Shown here: positions 6,798-14,750 of the stretch, in pieces | Numbering within the stretch: the stretch's first letter is position 1 | How the letters are laid out: the number at the start of each line of letters is the position of its first letter | Source of the DNA: GYS-P2D sp964489125 | Lineage (GTDB): Bacteria > Bacteroidota > Bacteroidia > Chitinophagales > Saprospiraceae | DNA: 18,609 nt | Direction: 5' to 3' | NCBI GenBank assembly: GCA_964489125.1 | Contig: CAZAXY010000076.1 | Coordinates: forward strand, 1-18,609 | The notes under the pieces: model-generated | Seen by the model: only the letters and a program-made list of their open reading frames with translations | What the model was told of the DNA's origin: nothing | Database searches by the model: none | Translations under genes and position numbers: made by a program

Positions 6798-7388
6798 TTA
6801 CAGATTTTCTTCGATTAGACCTATTGATTTAGCCACATAACGAGAATCTGGGTTTCTATGCTTTAATAGAACACATAACTTTTTAGCTTTTCTGAATTTT
6901 CCATCAGTTATTAATTGATCTAACTGTGCTTTGAGTTGAGCACTGGTCACGCAGCCTGTATTAAATTCTGGATATGCATTGATAATCAAATCTCCCATAA
7001 TATCACTCATTTTTTCTCCTATCCGAAATGCAATTCGAAATTCTTGCTTACGGATCGAATCTGCTTCTATCCAGTTGCCCTCAATTTTTTTCATTCCTTT
7101 GGAGACTGATTTTTCTATACCAATTCCTAATTCATTTTTGAATTCGATCTGCTTTAAGGACCCATCTCGATTAAGCTCAAAGTATACCTGTAAACTTCCA
7201 ACTCGACATTTATCACGTGCAGCATTGGGATAGTGAATCTTCTTAAATACATCTTTTAAGAAGGCATCTGGTCCCCCTACATAATTATTGTGGAGAAACA
7301 TCTGCCATTGTGTAGTATCGGGGGTGGACATAGAATATGCCGTAAAAACGTTGAAAAGAAGGAAGAATGTAGAATAAAACAATTTCAT
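6798..7388 (-). CDS. Secreted TonB C-terminal-domain-like protein
   Basis: A 196-aa protein with an N-terminal hydrophobic segment (about 3-20, MKLFYSTFFLL...) typical of a signal peptide, so the rest should be periplasmic. Residues about 45-123 follow the TonB-C pattern: IHYPNAARDK, a G-x-L-x-V-x-F strand (GSLQVYFEL), the turn RDGS, then a strand and the GIGI ... W segment. In TonB this domain touches outer-membrane receptors. Here the long Pro-rich spacer of a true TonB is missing, so it is unlikely to work as an energy transducer. Residues 150-196 form a charged helical tail that may resemble a TPR-like pair of helices. It stands alone, divergent from the pseudouridine synthase. No promoter consensus is evident in the 66-nt gap (7389-7454). 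Confidence 0.65.
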   Translation of the reverse strand: MKLFYSTFFLLFNVFTAYSMSTPDTTQWQMFLHNNYVGGPDAFLKDVFKKIHYPNAARDKCRVGSLQVYFELNRDGSLKQIEFKNELGIGIEKSVSKGMKKIEGNWIEADSIRKQEFRIAFRIGEKMSDIMGDLIINAYPEFNTGCVTSAQLKAQLDQLITDGKFRKAKKLCVLLKHRNPDSRYVAKSIGLIEENL

Positions 7389-7454
7389 ACCTCATGTAAT
7401 TGAAAATAAAATAAGCATAAAATTGAAGATTCAAGGTTTATCCCAAGCTCAATC

Positions 7455-9206
7455 TTGAAGGGTATTATATTGCGGCCTAATATTATTAATCAAACATATA
7501 AGTCTTTGAGCTCGGAAGCGTCGGAACATACTACTCCTTTTACCTCTGACATCAGTCATATCAAGCTGCCAGGCACATTTACCTTCCCATTCTATTATGA
7601 ACCACATCAACTATGTCGTATAGCCGCCGATGAGCTCCAAAGACATCGATTGATCGATCACGATTATGATCACAACTTTGGTCTTGATTCATCTGAGACG
7701 GGTATGGTGATAGGCAAAATGTTTGGTGTCTTGGTAGTTCAATCAACGACTGGGAAACTGGGGTACTTGAGTGCCTTCTCTGGCAAGCTGGCTGACGCTA
7801 ACCATCATGAGGGGTTCGTCCCTCCTATCTATGATATGCTCATTGATGGGAGTCGCTTTAATCAAGAAATTGTCGGCCTCAATGAGTACAACCGTCAAGT
7901 CGAAGAGTTAGAAAGCGATCCCAACTACCACTACAAAAAAAGAGAGCTTAAGGATACAGAGTTTAAAGCAAAGGAAACCATTGCTCAAACCAGGGTCAAA
8001 ATCAAAACTGAGAAAGCAGAACGCAAAAAACTTAGAGCAGAAAAAAAGACTATACTGAGCGAAGAGGAGTATAATGCCCTACTCGATCAATTCAAGAAGC
8101 AAAGCATCAAGAGCAGCTATTTCCTTAAAGATCAAATTCAATATTGGGAGAACAAAGTCTCTGAGGCCAAAGCCGCATTTGACATGGTACAATCAAAGAT
8201 CGATGAACTAAAACAGAAGAGAAAAACCCAATCTAATGCGTTGCAACAACACCTCTTCCAACAATATCGATTCTTAAATGCTAATGGTGAAGAGCAAGAT
8301 CTCCTGGATATATTCTCCGATCGGATGGGTATTCCCCCACCCGCAGGCTCTGGAGAATGCGCAGCTCCTAAGCTCCTCAACTATGCCTACAAACATAAAC
8401 TCAAGCCCATCGCCATGGCAGAGTTTTGGTGGGGTCAATCGCCTAAATCACAGGTGCGCAAGCACAAACAGTTCTACCCCGCCTGTCGATCCAAATGCGA
8501 GCCTATCCTCGGGCACATGCTCAGAGGACTTGATGTAGATCCAAACCCTATTCAAGACACTACTACTCGAGCTGGTGAGATTCAGATCATATATGAGGAT
8601 GAGCATATCGCTGTGATCAATAAGCCACCAGAATTGCTCTCCGTGCCCGGCAAAGTTATCACGGACTCCGTCTGGTCAAGGATGCGTCACCGCTATCCAC
8701 AGGCAACAGGACCACTCATAGTCCATCGATTAGATATGTCTACCTCTGGTATTATGATCGTAGCGCTTAATAAAGAAGCGCACAAGTACCTGCAGCATCA
8801 GTTCATCAAGCGCACAGCTGAGAAGAGATACGTTGCCATACTCGATGGTGTTATATCCGAACAATCTGGTTATATATCCCTACCCTTACGAGTAGATCTC
8901 GATAATCGTCCGCAACAATTGGTCTGCTACGAACATGGCAAGAATGCGACCACTTACTGGGAATTGAGGGAAATCGATGGAAAACAATCTTGGGTTGACT
9001 TCTATCCAAAGACTGGACGAACACATCAACTACGAGTCCATGCAGCTCATTCTGACGGTCTTAATGCCCACATAATCGGAGATGATCTCTATGGCAACAG
9101 AGCTGACCGCCTCTATCTACATGCTGCTGAGCTTACCATTACCCATCCTCTTACTAAAGAATCACAGACTTACAAGTGGCCCCCAAGTTGGGATGAGCAA
9201 TCCTAG
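7455..9206 (+). CDS. RluA-family RNA pseudouridine synthase with long N-terminal module and coiled coil
   Basis: A 583-aa protein, about twice the size of a standard RluA. The C-terminal catalytic domain (about 373-577) carries NKPPELLSVPGK, HRLDMSTSG with catalytic D427, GRTHQLRVHAAH and GDDLYGN; it isomerises specific uridines in tRNA or 23S rRNA. Residues about 145-270 are Lys/Glu/Gln-rich and probably form a long coiled coil. Residues 290-360 hold PPPAGSGECAAPKLL, AEFWWG and FYPACRSKCEPILGHML, with C302, C344 and C348 as possible metal ligands. From memory, a similar N-terminal module occurs in a long RluA subclass. The start is a TTG at 7455; the frame is open only back to a stop at 7407 and contains no earlier ATG, so the exact start is uncertain. 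A strong terminator follows. Confidence 0.88.
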   Translation: MKGIILRPNIINQTYKSLSSEASEHTTPFTSDISHIKLPGTFTFPFYYEPHQLCRIAADELQRHRLIDHDYDHNFGLDSSETGMVIGKMFGVLVVQSTTGKLGYLSAFSGKLADANHHEGFVPPIYDMLIDGSRFNQEIVGLNEYNRQVEELESDPNYHYKKRELKDTEFKAKETIAQTRVKIKTEKAERKKLRAEKKTILSEEEYNALLDQFKKQSIKSSYFLKDQIQYWENKVSEAKAAFDMVQSKIDELKQKRKTQSNALQQHLFQQYRFLNANGEEQDLLDIFSDRMGIPPPAGSGECAAPKLLNYAYKHKLKPIAMAEFWWGQSPKSQVRKHKQFYPACRSKCEPILGHMLRGLDVDPNPIQDTTTRAGEIQIIYEDEHIAVINKPPELLSVPGKVITDSVWSRMRHRYPQATGPLIVHRLDMSTSGIMIVALNKEAHKYLQHQFIKRTAEKRYVAILDGVISEQSGYISLPLRVDLDNRPQQLVCYEHGKNATTYWELREIDGKQSWVDFYPKTGRTHQLRVHAAHSDGLNAHIIGDDLYGNRADRLYLHAAELTITHPLTKESQTYKWPPSWDEQS

Positions 9207-9217
9207 TCTAGTATAGA

Positions 9218-9254
9218 CTCTATAATCGATTATAGAGATGGGTTTTTTATTTTT
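9218..9254 (+). terminator. Intrinsic terminator after the pseudouridine synthase gene
   Basis: A perfect 20-nt palindrome (9218-9237, centre TCGA) is followed within 5 nt by TTTTTTATTTTT (9243-9254), the layout of a rho-independent terminator for the plus strand. It starts 12 nt after the stop at 9206. The stem is AT-rich. A second short hairpin, AGTCTA-GTA-TAGACT (9205-9219), overlaps its left foot by two bases. On the minus strand, after the ferritin gene, the palindrome has no U-tract, so it would be a poor terminator in that direction. Confidence 0.75.
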
Positions 9255-9756
9255 CTTCGGCTGCTACACTGATCTGTAGGATATCACGCTCAAATAAGTA
9301 AAGTCCACCTTTGTCATCCCCAATAAGTTCGAGCTTATCATTGATAGTGCGCGCCAGAGATTCTTCTTCAATCTGCTCAGCTACATACCACTGTAAGAAG
9401 TTGTGCGTAGCATAATCCTTCTCGGATAAAGCTATATCCACGCAGTTATTGATGCTCTGAGATACGTACTCTTCGTGCTTCAGCAAATCCTTAAATGCGT
9501 GATTAAGCGATGGAAAGGTGAGTTGTGGCTGCTCTAAGGCAGGAATCTGTGCAAATCCACCACGATCATTGATAAAATGAATCAACTTAAGCATATGCAT
9601 GCGTTCCTCATCGCTATGGCGATAGAAGAATCCTGTGATGTTATCGAGTCCTGGCTGTATCTCTGACCATGATGCCATAGCTAGATATACTTGTGAGGAT
9701 TGAGCTTCTATCTTAACTTGCTCATTTAGAGCTTCTTGCATTTTTTTGCTTAGCAT
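9247..9756 (-). CDS. ftnA: Non-haem ferritin (FtnA-type)
   Basis: A 169-aa protein of the usual ferritin length and four-helix pattern. The ferroxidase ligands of E. coli FtnA are all present, shifted by one from the second onward: E17, E51 and H54 (in EERMH), E95, Q128 and E131. It oxidises Fe(II) and stores it as mineral inside a 24-subunit shell in the cytoplasm. The lack of a haem-binding Met in the bacterioferritin position and the EERMH spacing favour ferritin over Bfr or Dps. The gene is alone, with a TATCTTTG promoter element upstream and its stop abutting the U-tract of the convergent terminator. Iron storage fits a neighbourhood rich in Fe-S proteins, but cotranscription with them is not indicated. 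Confidence 0.95.
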   Translation of the reverse strand: MLSKKMQEALNEQVKIEAQSSQVYLAMASWSEIQPGLDNITGFFYRHSDEERMHMLKLIHFINDRGGFAQIPALEQPQLTFPSLNHAFKDLLKHEEYVSQSINNCVDIALSEKDYATHNFLQWYVAEQIEEESLARTINDKLELIGDDKGGLYLFERDILQISVAAEEK

Positions 9757-9800
9757 AATTGGTGTTTATTAAAGTACTTAATCATGACGAACATATAGTA

Positions 9801-9808
9801 CAAAGATA
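9801..9808 (-). promoter_or_regulatory. TAnnTTTG -7 promoter element for the ferritin gene
   Basis: On the minus strand 9808-9801 reads TATCTTTG, an exact Bacteroidota -7 match and the same eight bases as the element at 6414-6421. It lies 45 nt ahead of the ferritin ATG. A clear -33 TTG at normal spacing is not visible. The rest of the 106-nt gap (9757-9862) holds only an AT palindrome (TTTTTAAAAA) near the dehydrogenase stop. Confidence 0.55.
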
Positions 9809-9862
9809 TAATCATCCTCATATGTTCTTATGATCTATAGCGTTTTTAAAAATCACCAATGG

Positions 9863-11383
9863 CTAGAACAACTCTTGCAACTTCATGGCTACTCCCATAT
9901 CTCCATCAATCTTCATTTTACCAGACATGACGGCACCCATAGGATTGAGATTGCCCTGCACTAACTTGATAAAATCTTCTTGAGATACACGGACTGTACA
10001 ATCCGCATCACTGTCAGTGTGATTGATCTCGTTAGACCCATTCGTCCCATCGATAAATAATTGCTGACCACCAAAATCAAACTTGAGCGTATTCCCTAAA
10101 GGATTGGCTGCTTTAGCCTTCTCTCCAATTGAACTCAATACTGTGTCAAATGAAGGCTCTGGAACTGTCTGCTTTGTAGATGTTTTTGACCCAGAGCGAT
10201 CGACAATATTATTCATGGTTTGAGGCTTCTCATAAGACACATCATCAATTACGATCTTGGCGATGATCTCTCTCATGATCTCGGATGAACCTCCACCGAT
10301 TGTACCAACTCTAACATCCCTATACATACGTGCCATAGGATAGTCCTCCATAAATCCATATCCTCCATAAAATTGTAGGCACTGAGTAGCGACTTTTTCA
10401 GAAAGTTCTGTAGCCAGTAGTTTAGCCATTGAACACAGCTTGACATCATAGATGCCATCATCATATAACTTACAGCAATAGTATGAGAATGCCTTGAGCG
10501 CTTCCACTTCTGAGGCCAACTGTGCGATGCGGTGACGTAGGACCTGAAACTTGTTGATCGGACGACCAAAGGCTTCACGTTCCGACATGTACTGCAAGCT
10601 GAGTTCTATGGCCCGCTCCATAGCGGATACTGCCCCTGGCACAGCACATAGGCGTTCCAGTTGTAGGCCATTCATCAGATAATAAAAGCCTCTACCCTCA
10701 TCTCCAATAAGGTTTTCTACAGGTACTCGGACATTGTCAAAGCTAATCTCTGCCGTGTCCGATGAGTGCCAACCGAGCTTCTTAAGCTTACGGGTAGATA
10801 CCCCCTCCATCTTTTGTTCTATAACTAAAAGGCTCACTCCCGCTGCTCCCGCATCCGGATTAGTCTTGACGACAGTAACGATGAAGTCACCATAGACTCC
10901 ATTTGTGATAAAGGTTTTGGAGCCATTGACCACATAGTGGTTACCATCTCTAATGGCGGTAGTCTTGATGTTTTGAGCGTCAGATCCCGCACTTGGCTCA
11001 GTTATGCCAATGCTGCTGATCAACTGGCCCGATATGATGCCGGGAAGATATCTTTGCTTTAGCTCATCCGAACCATACTTCAAGACATTCGGACAGGACA
11101 TGTATTGCACTACCTGTTGCGTGATCGCAAATCCCGCAGAATTCATTCGACATATCTCCTCGTTGAACACTACATCATAGAAGAAGTCGAGGTTAGAGCC
11201 TCCATACTCCTCTGGGTATCCCAGTCCGAGGAATCCCATTTCTCCCATCTTCAGCCAGATATCCCGTGGAGTAAATCTATTTTCCTCCCATTCTTCAATA
11301 TTTGGCTGAACCTCTTTCTGCAAGAATGCCCGCAAGCTCTGGCGAAACATCTCATGTTCTTCGGTAAAATAGTAGCTATTCAT
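9863..11383 (-). CDS. Acyl-CoA dehydrogenase fused to a C-terminal SCP2 lipid-binding domain
   Basis: A 506-aa protein. Residues 1-378 are a complete FAD acyl-CoA dehydrogenase, with ITEPSAGSDA (127-136), FITNG, the helix GLQLERL with E243, and YGGYGFMEDYPMARMYRD. The usual catalytic Glu of the medium-chain type is replaced (IGGGSSEI, G363), while E243 matches the catalytic Glu of isovaleryl-CoA and long-chain dehydrogenases. Residues 379-409 are a polar linker. Residues 410-506 match an SCP2 domain: DADCTVRVSQEDF, GNLNPMGAVMSGKMKIDGD and AMKLQELF. The enzyme makes 2,3-enoyl-CoA, probably from branched or bulky acyl-CoA (inference). The frame stays open to 11482, but MNSYYFTEEHEMF at 11383 is the family start and avoids overlapping the upstream SDR gene. 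It is the last gene of the operon. Confidence 0.92.
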   Translation of the reverse strand: MNSYYFTEEHEMFRQSLRAFLQKEVQPNIEEWEENRFTPRDIWLKMGEMGFLGLGYPEEYGGSNLDFFYDVVFNEEICRMNSAGFAITQQVVQYMSCPNVLKYGSDELKQRYLPGIISGQLISSIGITEPSAGSDAQNIKTTAIRDGNHYVVNGSKTFITNGVYGDFIVTVVKTNPDAGAAGVSLLVIEQKMEGVSTRKLKKLGWHSSDTAEISFDNVRVPVENLIGDEGRGFYYLMNGLQLERLCAVPGAVSAMERAIELSLQYMSEREAFGRPINKFQVLRHRIAQLASEVEALKAFSYYCCKLYDDGIYDVKLCSMAKLLATELSEKVATQCLQFYGGYGFMEDYPMARMYRDVRVGTIGGGSSEIMREIIAKIVIDDVSYEKPQTMNNIVDRSGSKTSTKQTVPEPSFDTVLSSIGEKAKAANPLGNTLKFDFGGQQLFIDGTNGSNEINHTDSDADCTVRVSQEDFIKLVQGNLNPMGAVMSGKMKIDGDMGVAMKLQELF

Positions 11384-11402
11384 AGGACGGTTAATTTTTA
11401 TT

Positions 11403-12218
11403 TTATTCAACAAATAAATCTTTGAAAAGTGTTTTCTCAGGGTTAACAGCATAAGAAGTGAAGTCATCAATGCCGACTTCACGCATTACGTCTTCGTCAA
11501 TGAAGAAATTGCCTGTACATTGTGAAGCGTCTCGGCTTAATATTGCATGAGCAGCATCTGCCATAATTTGTGGAGTTCTGCTGCATTGTATCATAGCATC
11601 ACCGCCCAATGCAAACTTTACTGCGGCAGTTGCAATAGTCGTTTGTGGCCATAAGGCATTCACTCCTATTCCGTCTGATTTGAACTCATCGGCTAAACCT
11701 AAGACAGTCATACTCATCCCATATTTAGCCATAGTGTATCCCAGATGTGCGCCGAACCATTCGGGTTTAAGATTCAATGGAGGCGATAAGGTCAAGATAT
11801 GTGGGTTACTTGATTGCTGTAGGTATGGGATACAATACTTACTGACCATAAAGGTGCCCCTGACATTTATCGAGTGCATCAGGTCAAACCGCTTCATTGG
11901 TAGATCAGGTGTCTTTGATAAGTTGATTGCACTGGCATTATTGACTAGGCCATCTATCCCTCCAAAATGATCTGCCGCCTTGTCAATAGCATCTCTTACG
12001 ATTTCTTCTGATCTGATATCTACAATTAGCGGCAATGCTCTTCCTCCAGCTGCTTCTATCTCTTCTGCCGCAGAATAAATCGTGCCATCTAACTTAGGAT
12101 GTGGCTCGGCAGTCTTGGCTGCTACCACAATGTTTGCACCCTCCTGAGCTAATCTCAGTGCTATGGCCTTGCCAATTCCGCGACTTGCTCCACTGATAAA
12201 TATTGTTTTGTTTTTCAT
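11403..12218 (-). CDS. HSDL2-like short-chain dehydrogenase/reductase
   Basis: A 271-aa SDR. The nucleotide-binding loop is SGASRGIG (9-16), NNAS is at 93-96, and the catalytic residues are S145 (LTLSPP), Y161 and K165 (YTMAK). Signature stretches KTAEPHPKLDGTIY, LSPPLNLKPEWF, AKYGMSM and VNALWPQTTI are those I associate with hydroxysteroid dehydrogenase-like protein 2 (HSDL2). The substrate of that family is not settled, though lipid or fatty-acyl alcohols and ketones are likely. Animal HSDL2 has a C-terminal SCP2 domain; this protein ends without one, and the next gene (19 nt downstream) carries an SCP2 domain on an acyl-CoA dehydrogenase instead. It starts 15 nt after the preceding SDR. 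In terpene-degrading atu clusters SDRs oxidise citronellol or citronellal, one possible role here. Confidence 0.9.
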   Translation of the reverse strand: MKNKTIFISGASRGIGKAIALRLAQEGANIVVAAKTAEPHPKLDGTIYSAAEEIEAAGGRALPLIVDIRSEEIVRDAIDKAADHFGGIDGLVNNASAINLSKTPDLPMKRFDLMHSINVRGTFMVSKYCIPYLQQSSNPHILTLSPPLNLKPEWFGAHLGYTMAKYGMSMTVLGLADEFKSDGIGVNALWPQTTIATAAVKFALGGDAMIQCSRTPQIMADAAHAILSRDASQCTGNFFIDEDVMREVGIDDFTSYAVNPEKTLFKDLFVE

Positions 12219-12233
12219 CGTTGACTGTATCTA

Positions 12234-13043
12234 TTAACCATTCATCATACCTCGCAATGTATTGAGGAGGCCCATGCGATCACCAGAGAGATGCTCGCAT
12301 CCATCTACATAAAGGGTCGTGCCTGAAATATAGCTCGCCAGTGGACCTGCATAAAACAACACGGCATTACTCACATCCTGTACCGAACCAAATCGCTTGA
12401 ACAGATTTTCTTCACGACCTTTAGCAAAGTTGTCTTGTATCATCTTAGGGTAGGTATCAAGTCCTGAAGATTCGATAGTACCTGGTGCCACGCAATTAAT
12501 CCGACATCGATTATGCGCCCACTCTTGTGCCAGCGTTTTTGTCAAGTTTTCTACCCCAGCTCTTGCAGCTCCTGTATGTGCCATACCTGGAAATCCACGG
12601 TACATATTAGCGATGATATTAACGACACTGGACTCTTCTTGATGCACAAAAAATTGATTGTACATGATCTGAGACATATAAAAAGTCCCGTTGAGGTTGT
12701 TGCTAATCACAGCAGCCCAGCCGTTCTCACTGATGAGTTTAGCAGGAGCGGGAAACTGTCCACCTGCATTATTGATCAGAATATCCAGACGACCCCATGT
12801 TTCTTTGATCTTAGTCGCCAAAATTTTAATCTGCTCTGGCTCACGGATATTACAAGGATGATAATATACTTCACCATGAGCGGATAACTCTTCTGCCGCT
12901 TTAGCCAGTGGTTCTTCTTTACGGGAGCAGATAAATACTGCCGCCCCGTAGTTCAAAAAATCCTTAGCGATAGCATAGCCGATGCCCGATCTACCACCTG
13001 TTACTAGTACTTTCTTGCCTTTATATAAATCCGCCTTATACAT
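12234..13043 (-). CDS. PECR/dienoyl-CoA-reductase-like SDR oxidoreductase
   Basis: A 269-aa SDR with the NAD(P) loop TGGRSGIG (15-22), NNAGGQFPAPAKLISENGW (91-109), NNLNGTFYMSQ, AHTGAARAGVENLTKTLAQEW (155-175) and RINCVAPGTI. These stretches resemble peroxisomal trans-2-enoyl-CoA reductase and the 2,4-dienoyl-CoA reductases. The standard YxxxK pair is not seen; HTGAARAG stands in its place, as in that subgroup, with R161 at the usual Lys position. Likely activity is NADPH-dependent reduction of an enoyl- or dienoyl-CoA, helping degrade unsaturated or branched chains (inference). It is separated by 1 nt from the BKACE gene upstream and 15 nt from the HSDL2-like gene. A role as an atu-type alcohol/aldehyde dehydrogenase is the main alternative. 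Confidence 0.88.
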   Translation of the reverse strand: MYKADLYKGKKVLVTGGRSGIGYAIAKDFLNYGAAVFICSRKEEPLAKAAEELSAHGEVYYHPCNIREPEQIKILATKIKETWGRLDILINNAGGQFPAPAKLISENGWAAVISNNLNGTFYMSQIMYNQFFVHQEESSVVNIIANMYRGFPGMAHTGAARAGVENLTKTLAQEWAHNRCRINCVAPGTIESSGLDTYPKMIQDNFAKGREENLFKRFGSVQDVSNAVLFYAGPLASYISGTTLYVDGCEHLSGDRMGLLNTLRGMMNG

Positions 13044-13044
13044 A

Positions 13045-13902
13045 TCAATGTCTGAATGGGATGTTTAATATCTCTCGGGCTTCACTGATTGACGCGATTT
13101 CACGGCCTATGGTTCGAGCCAGTGTTGCGCCGGACTCACATAGCTCCCCATTACTCTTGGCCATCGTACCATCAGGAAGATAAAAGTTGTCCTCCATTCC
13201 TACTCTAAAGTTTCCACCCATCGCAGCTGCTACTGCCGACAATTTCCACTGATTTCTGCTGATCACGATAGATTGCCAGTTGCGACCCTCGGGTACTTGC
13301 TTGATCTGATGAATCAAATTCTCAGGTGTTGCAGGGATACCACCCAGCACACCCATGACTAAGCTATAGGAGGCATTCTCTGGCAGTAAGCCCATATCTC
13401 TAAATATATCTGCATTGCGGATATGACCTGTATCAAAACACTCCATCTCTGGCGCTGTACCAGCCTCATTAATGAGGTTAATGACATATTGCATCGTGCT
13501 ATAAGAGTTTTCAAATACACCGTCCCAATGAAACTTCTTTTTCCTTCTCGAGTAGATGGCATAATTCATCGAGCTCATGTTAAATGCTGCGACATCCGGT
13601 TTAGTCACTGGAATATGGGCCATTCTTTCCTCTTTACTCAAGCCGATTGCTCCAGTAGAAAAATTGATAATTACATCCGGGCAGTGCTTGCGTACCTCAC
13701 TATAGATCTCCTGAAAGACCTGGGTGCGCCAGCTGGGAGTTCCGTCATCCTCTCTAGCATGAATGTGAAGCACAGAGGCTCCCGCTTCAACGGCTCGTCG
13801 TCCCTCCTCACCAAGCTCTGCCGGCGTATAAGGAATATCGGGGCAGTGACTCCGATTAGTGGCTGCGCCGGTAAGCGCACATGATAGTATGAGTTTTTTC
13901 AT
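13045..13902 (-). CDS. Beta-keto acid cleavage enzyme (BKACE, DUF849, Kce family)
   Basis: A 285-aa protein of normal family length. HIHAR (H46, H48, R50) and GMEDN (E237) give the two His and one Glu that hold the active-site metal in Kce; the positions of the two His match the characterised clostridial enzyme. Other family marks are NFSTGAIG, the FDTGH segment and GVLGGIPATPENL. BKACEs condense a beta-keto acid with acetyl-CoA and split it to acetoacetate plus a new acyl-CoA, without hydrolysis. The substrate side chain differs between subfamilies and cannot be read here. The gene sits 27 nt after the hydratase and 1 nt before the PECR-like SDR, so it is part of the acyl-CoA operon. It may replace the HMG-CoA lyase expected after a carboxylase and hydratase (inference). 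Confidence 0.92.
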   Translation of the reverse strand: MKKLILSCALTGAATNRSHCPDIPYTPAELGEEGRRAVEAGASVLHIHAREDDGTPSWRTQVFQEIYSEVRKHCPDVIINFSTGAIGLSKEERMAHIPVTKPDVAAFNMSSMNYAIYSRRKKKFHWDGVFENSYSTMQYVINLINEAGTAPEMECFDTGHIRNADIFRDMGLLPENASYSLVMGVLGGIPATPENLIHQIKQVPEGRNWQSIVISRNQWKLSAVAAAMGGNFRVGMEDNFYLPDGTMAKSNGELCESGATLARTIGREIASISEAREILNIPFRH

Positions 13903-13929
13903 CTTATGTTTATTCTATTCTCGTTCAAA

Positions 13930-14748
13930 TTATTCTCCTGTCCAGTTCGGTTTTCTTTTTTCTCTGAATGCGGTTAAACCTTCTTGTCCATCTGCGGTGG
14001 CTATCGTCATCTGTAGCATGTCATATAAATACTTGTGCTCTGCAGATGATGGCTGGATATGATCATAGGCTTGCAAACCATAGCGGATTGCTGATGGGCT
14101 ATTTTGCTTGAGTTGATCAATGATGGTCTGGACGATGGAATCAACATCTGCGGGTGCACACATTTCTGATACCAAACCATACTGTTGCGCCTCAGCAACT
14201 GATAGGTTGTATCCTCTGATACACCAATCTATGACCTTGCGAGCTGGCATAACCTTAAGCAGTGCCGCCATTACTTGAAAAGGATATAAACCACGCTTAA
14301 CCTCAGGCAATCCAAACTTGACATTGTCCTGAGCGACTACAATTTTACATCCTGCCAAAAAGAAGAATCCACCGGCATATACATCACCTGTAACCTTGGC
14401 TATTGTCGGTTTATAAAGCTTATTAAACAGCTCTCCGATCAATACTTCCCCATTTGGCTCTGGCACTGTGGAGTTATTTTCTTCTATGATACCCATCATT
14501 GCTTTGAGATCGGCACCTGCACAGAAGACATTGCCGACAGCGCCTAATACTATCATCCAGATGTCAGCGGTATAGTGAGCATAGTGCATGGCATAAGCCA
14601 GTTCATTAACCAACTGTGGATGAAGCGCATTCTTTTTTGCCGGTCTATTCAATGTTAGGTGCAATACATGATCTTGCTCCTCAACTAACAGGAATGCAAA
14701 TGTCTGATCAGCGATCGATTCGACTTGTTCTTGAGTATATAAGTTCAT
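13930..14748 (-). CDS. Enoyl-CoA hydratase/isomerase (crotonase) family protein
   Basis: A 272-aa crotonase. The oxyanion-hole segments are NVFCAGADLKAM (73-84) and GDVYAGGFF (121-129). Of the two catalytic glutamates of rat crotonase, the second is kept (E149 in GLPEVKRGLYP) and the first is replaced by Phe (F130, in GGFFFLAG). This kind of one-Glu active site occurs in crotonases with other chemistry (for example methylglutaconyl-type hydratases or isomerases), so simple 2-enoyl-CoA hydration is not certain. Next to a carboxylase it would hydrate a glutaconyl-CoA-like product, as LiuC or AtuE does (inference). The ATG is 2 nt after the carboxylase alpha stop. A long N-terminal lead (1-20) precedes the domain. 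Confidence 0.88.
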   Translation of the reverse strand: MNLYTQEQVESIADQTFAFLLVEEQDHVLHLTLNRPAKKNALHPQLVNELAYAMHYAHYTADIWMIVLGAVGNVFCAGADLKAMMGIIEENNSTVPEPNGEVLIGELFNKLYKPTIAKVTGDVYAGGFFFLAGCKIVVAQDNVKFGLPEVKRGLYPFQVMAALLKVMPARKVIDWCIRGYNLSVAEAQQYGLVSEMCAPADVDSIVQTIIDQLKQNSPSAIRYGLQAYDHIQPSSAEHKYLYDMLQMTIATADGQEGLTAFREKRKPNWTGE

Positions 14749-14750
14749 TC

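Noticed and set aside
9842..9862. TTTTTAAAAA palindrome after the acyl-CoA dehydrogenase as a terminator
   Set aside because: The stem is A/T only and has no following U-tract on the minus strand; too weak to call.
11384..11482. N-terminal extension of 33 residues on the acyl-CoA dehydrogenase
   Set aside because: It overlaps the upstream SDR gene by 80 nt and lacks family similarity; the ATG at 11383 gives the normal N terminus.
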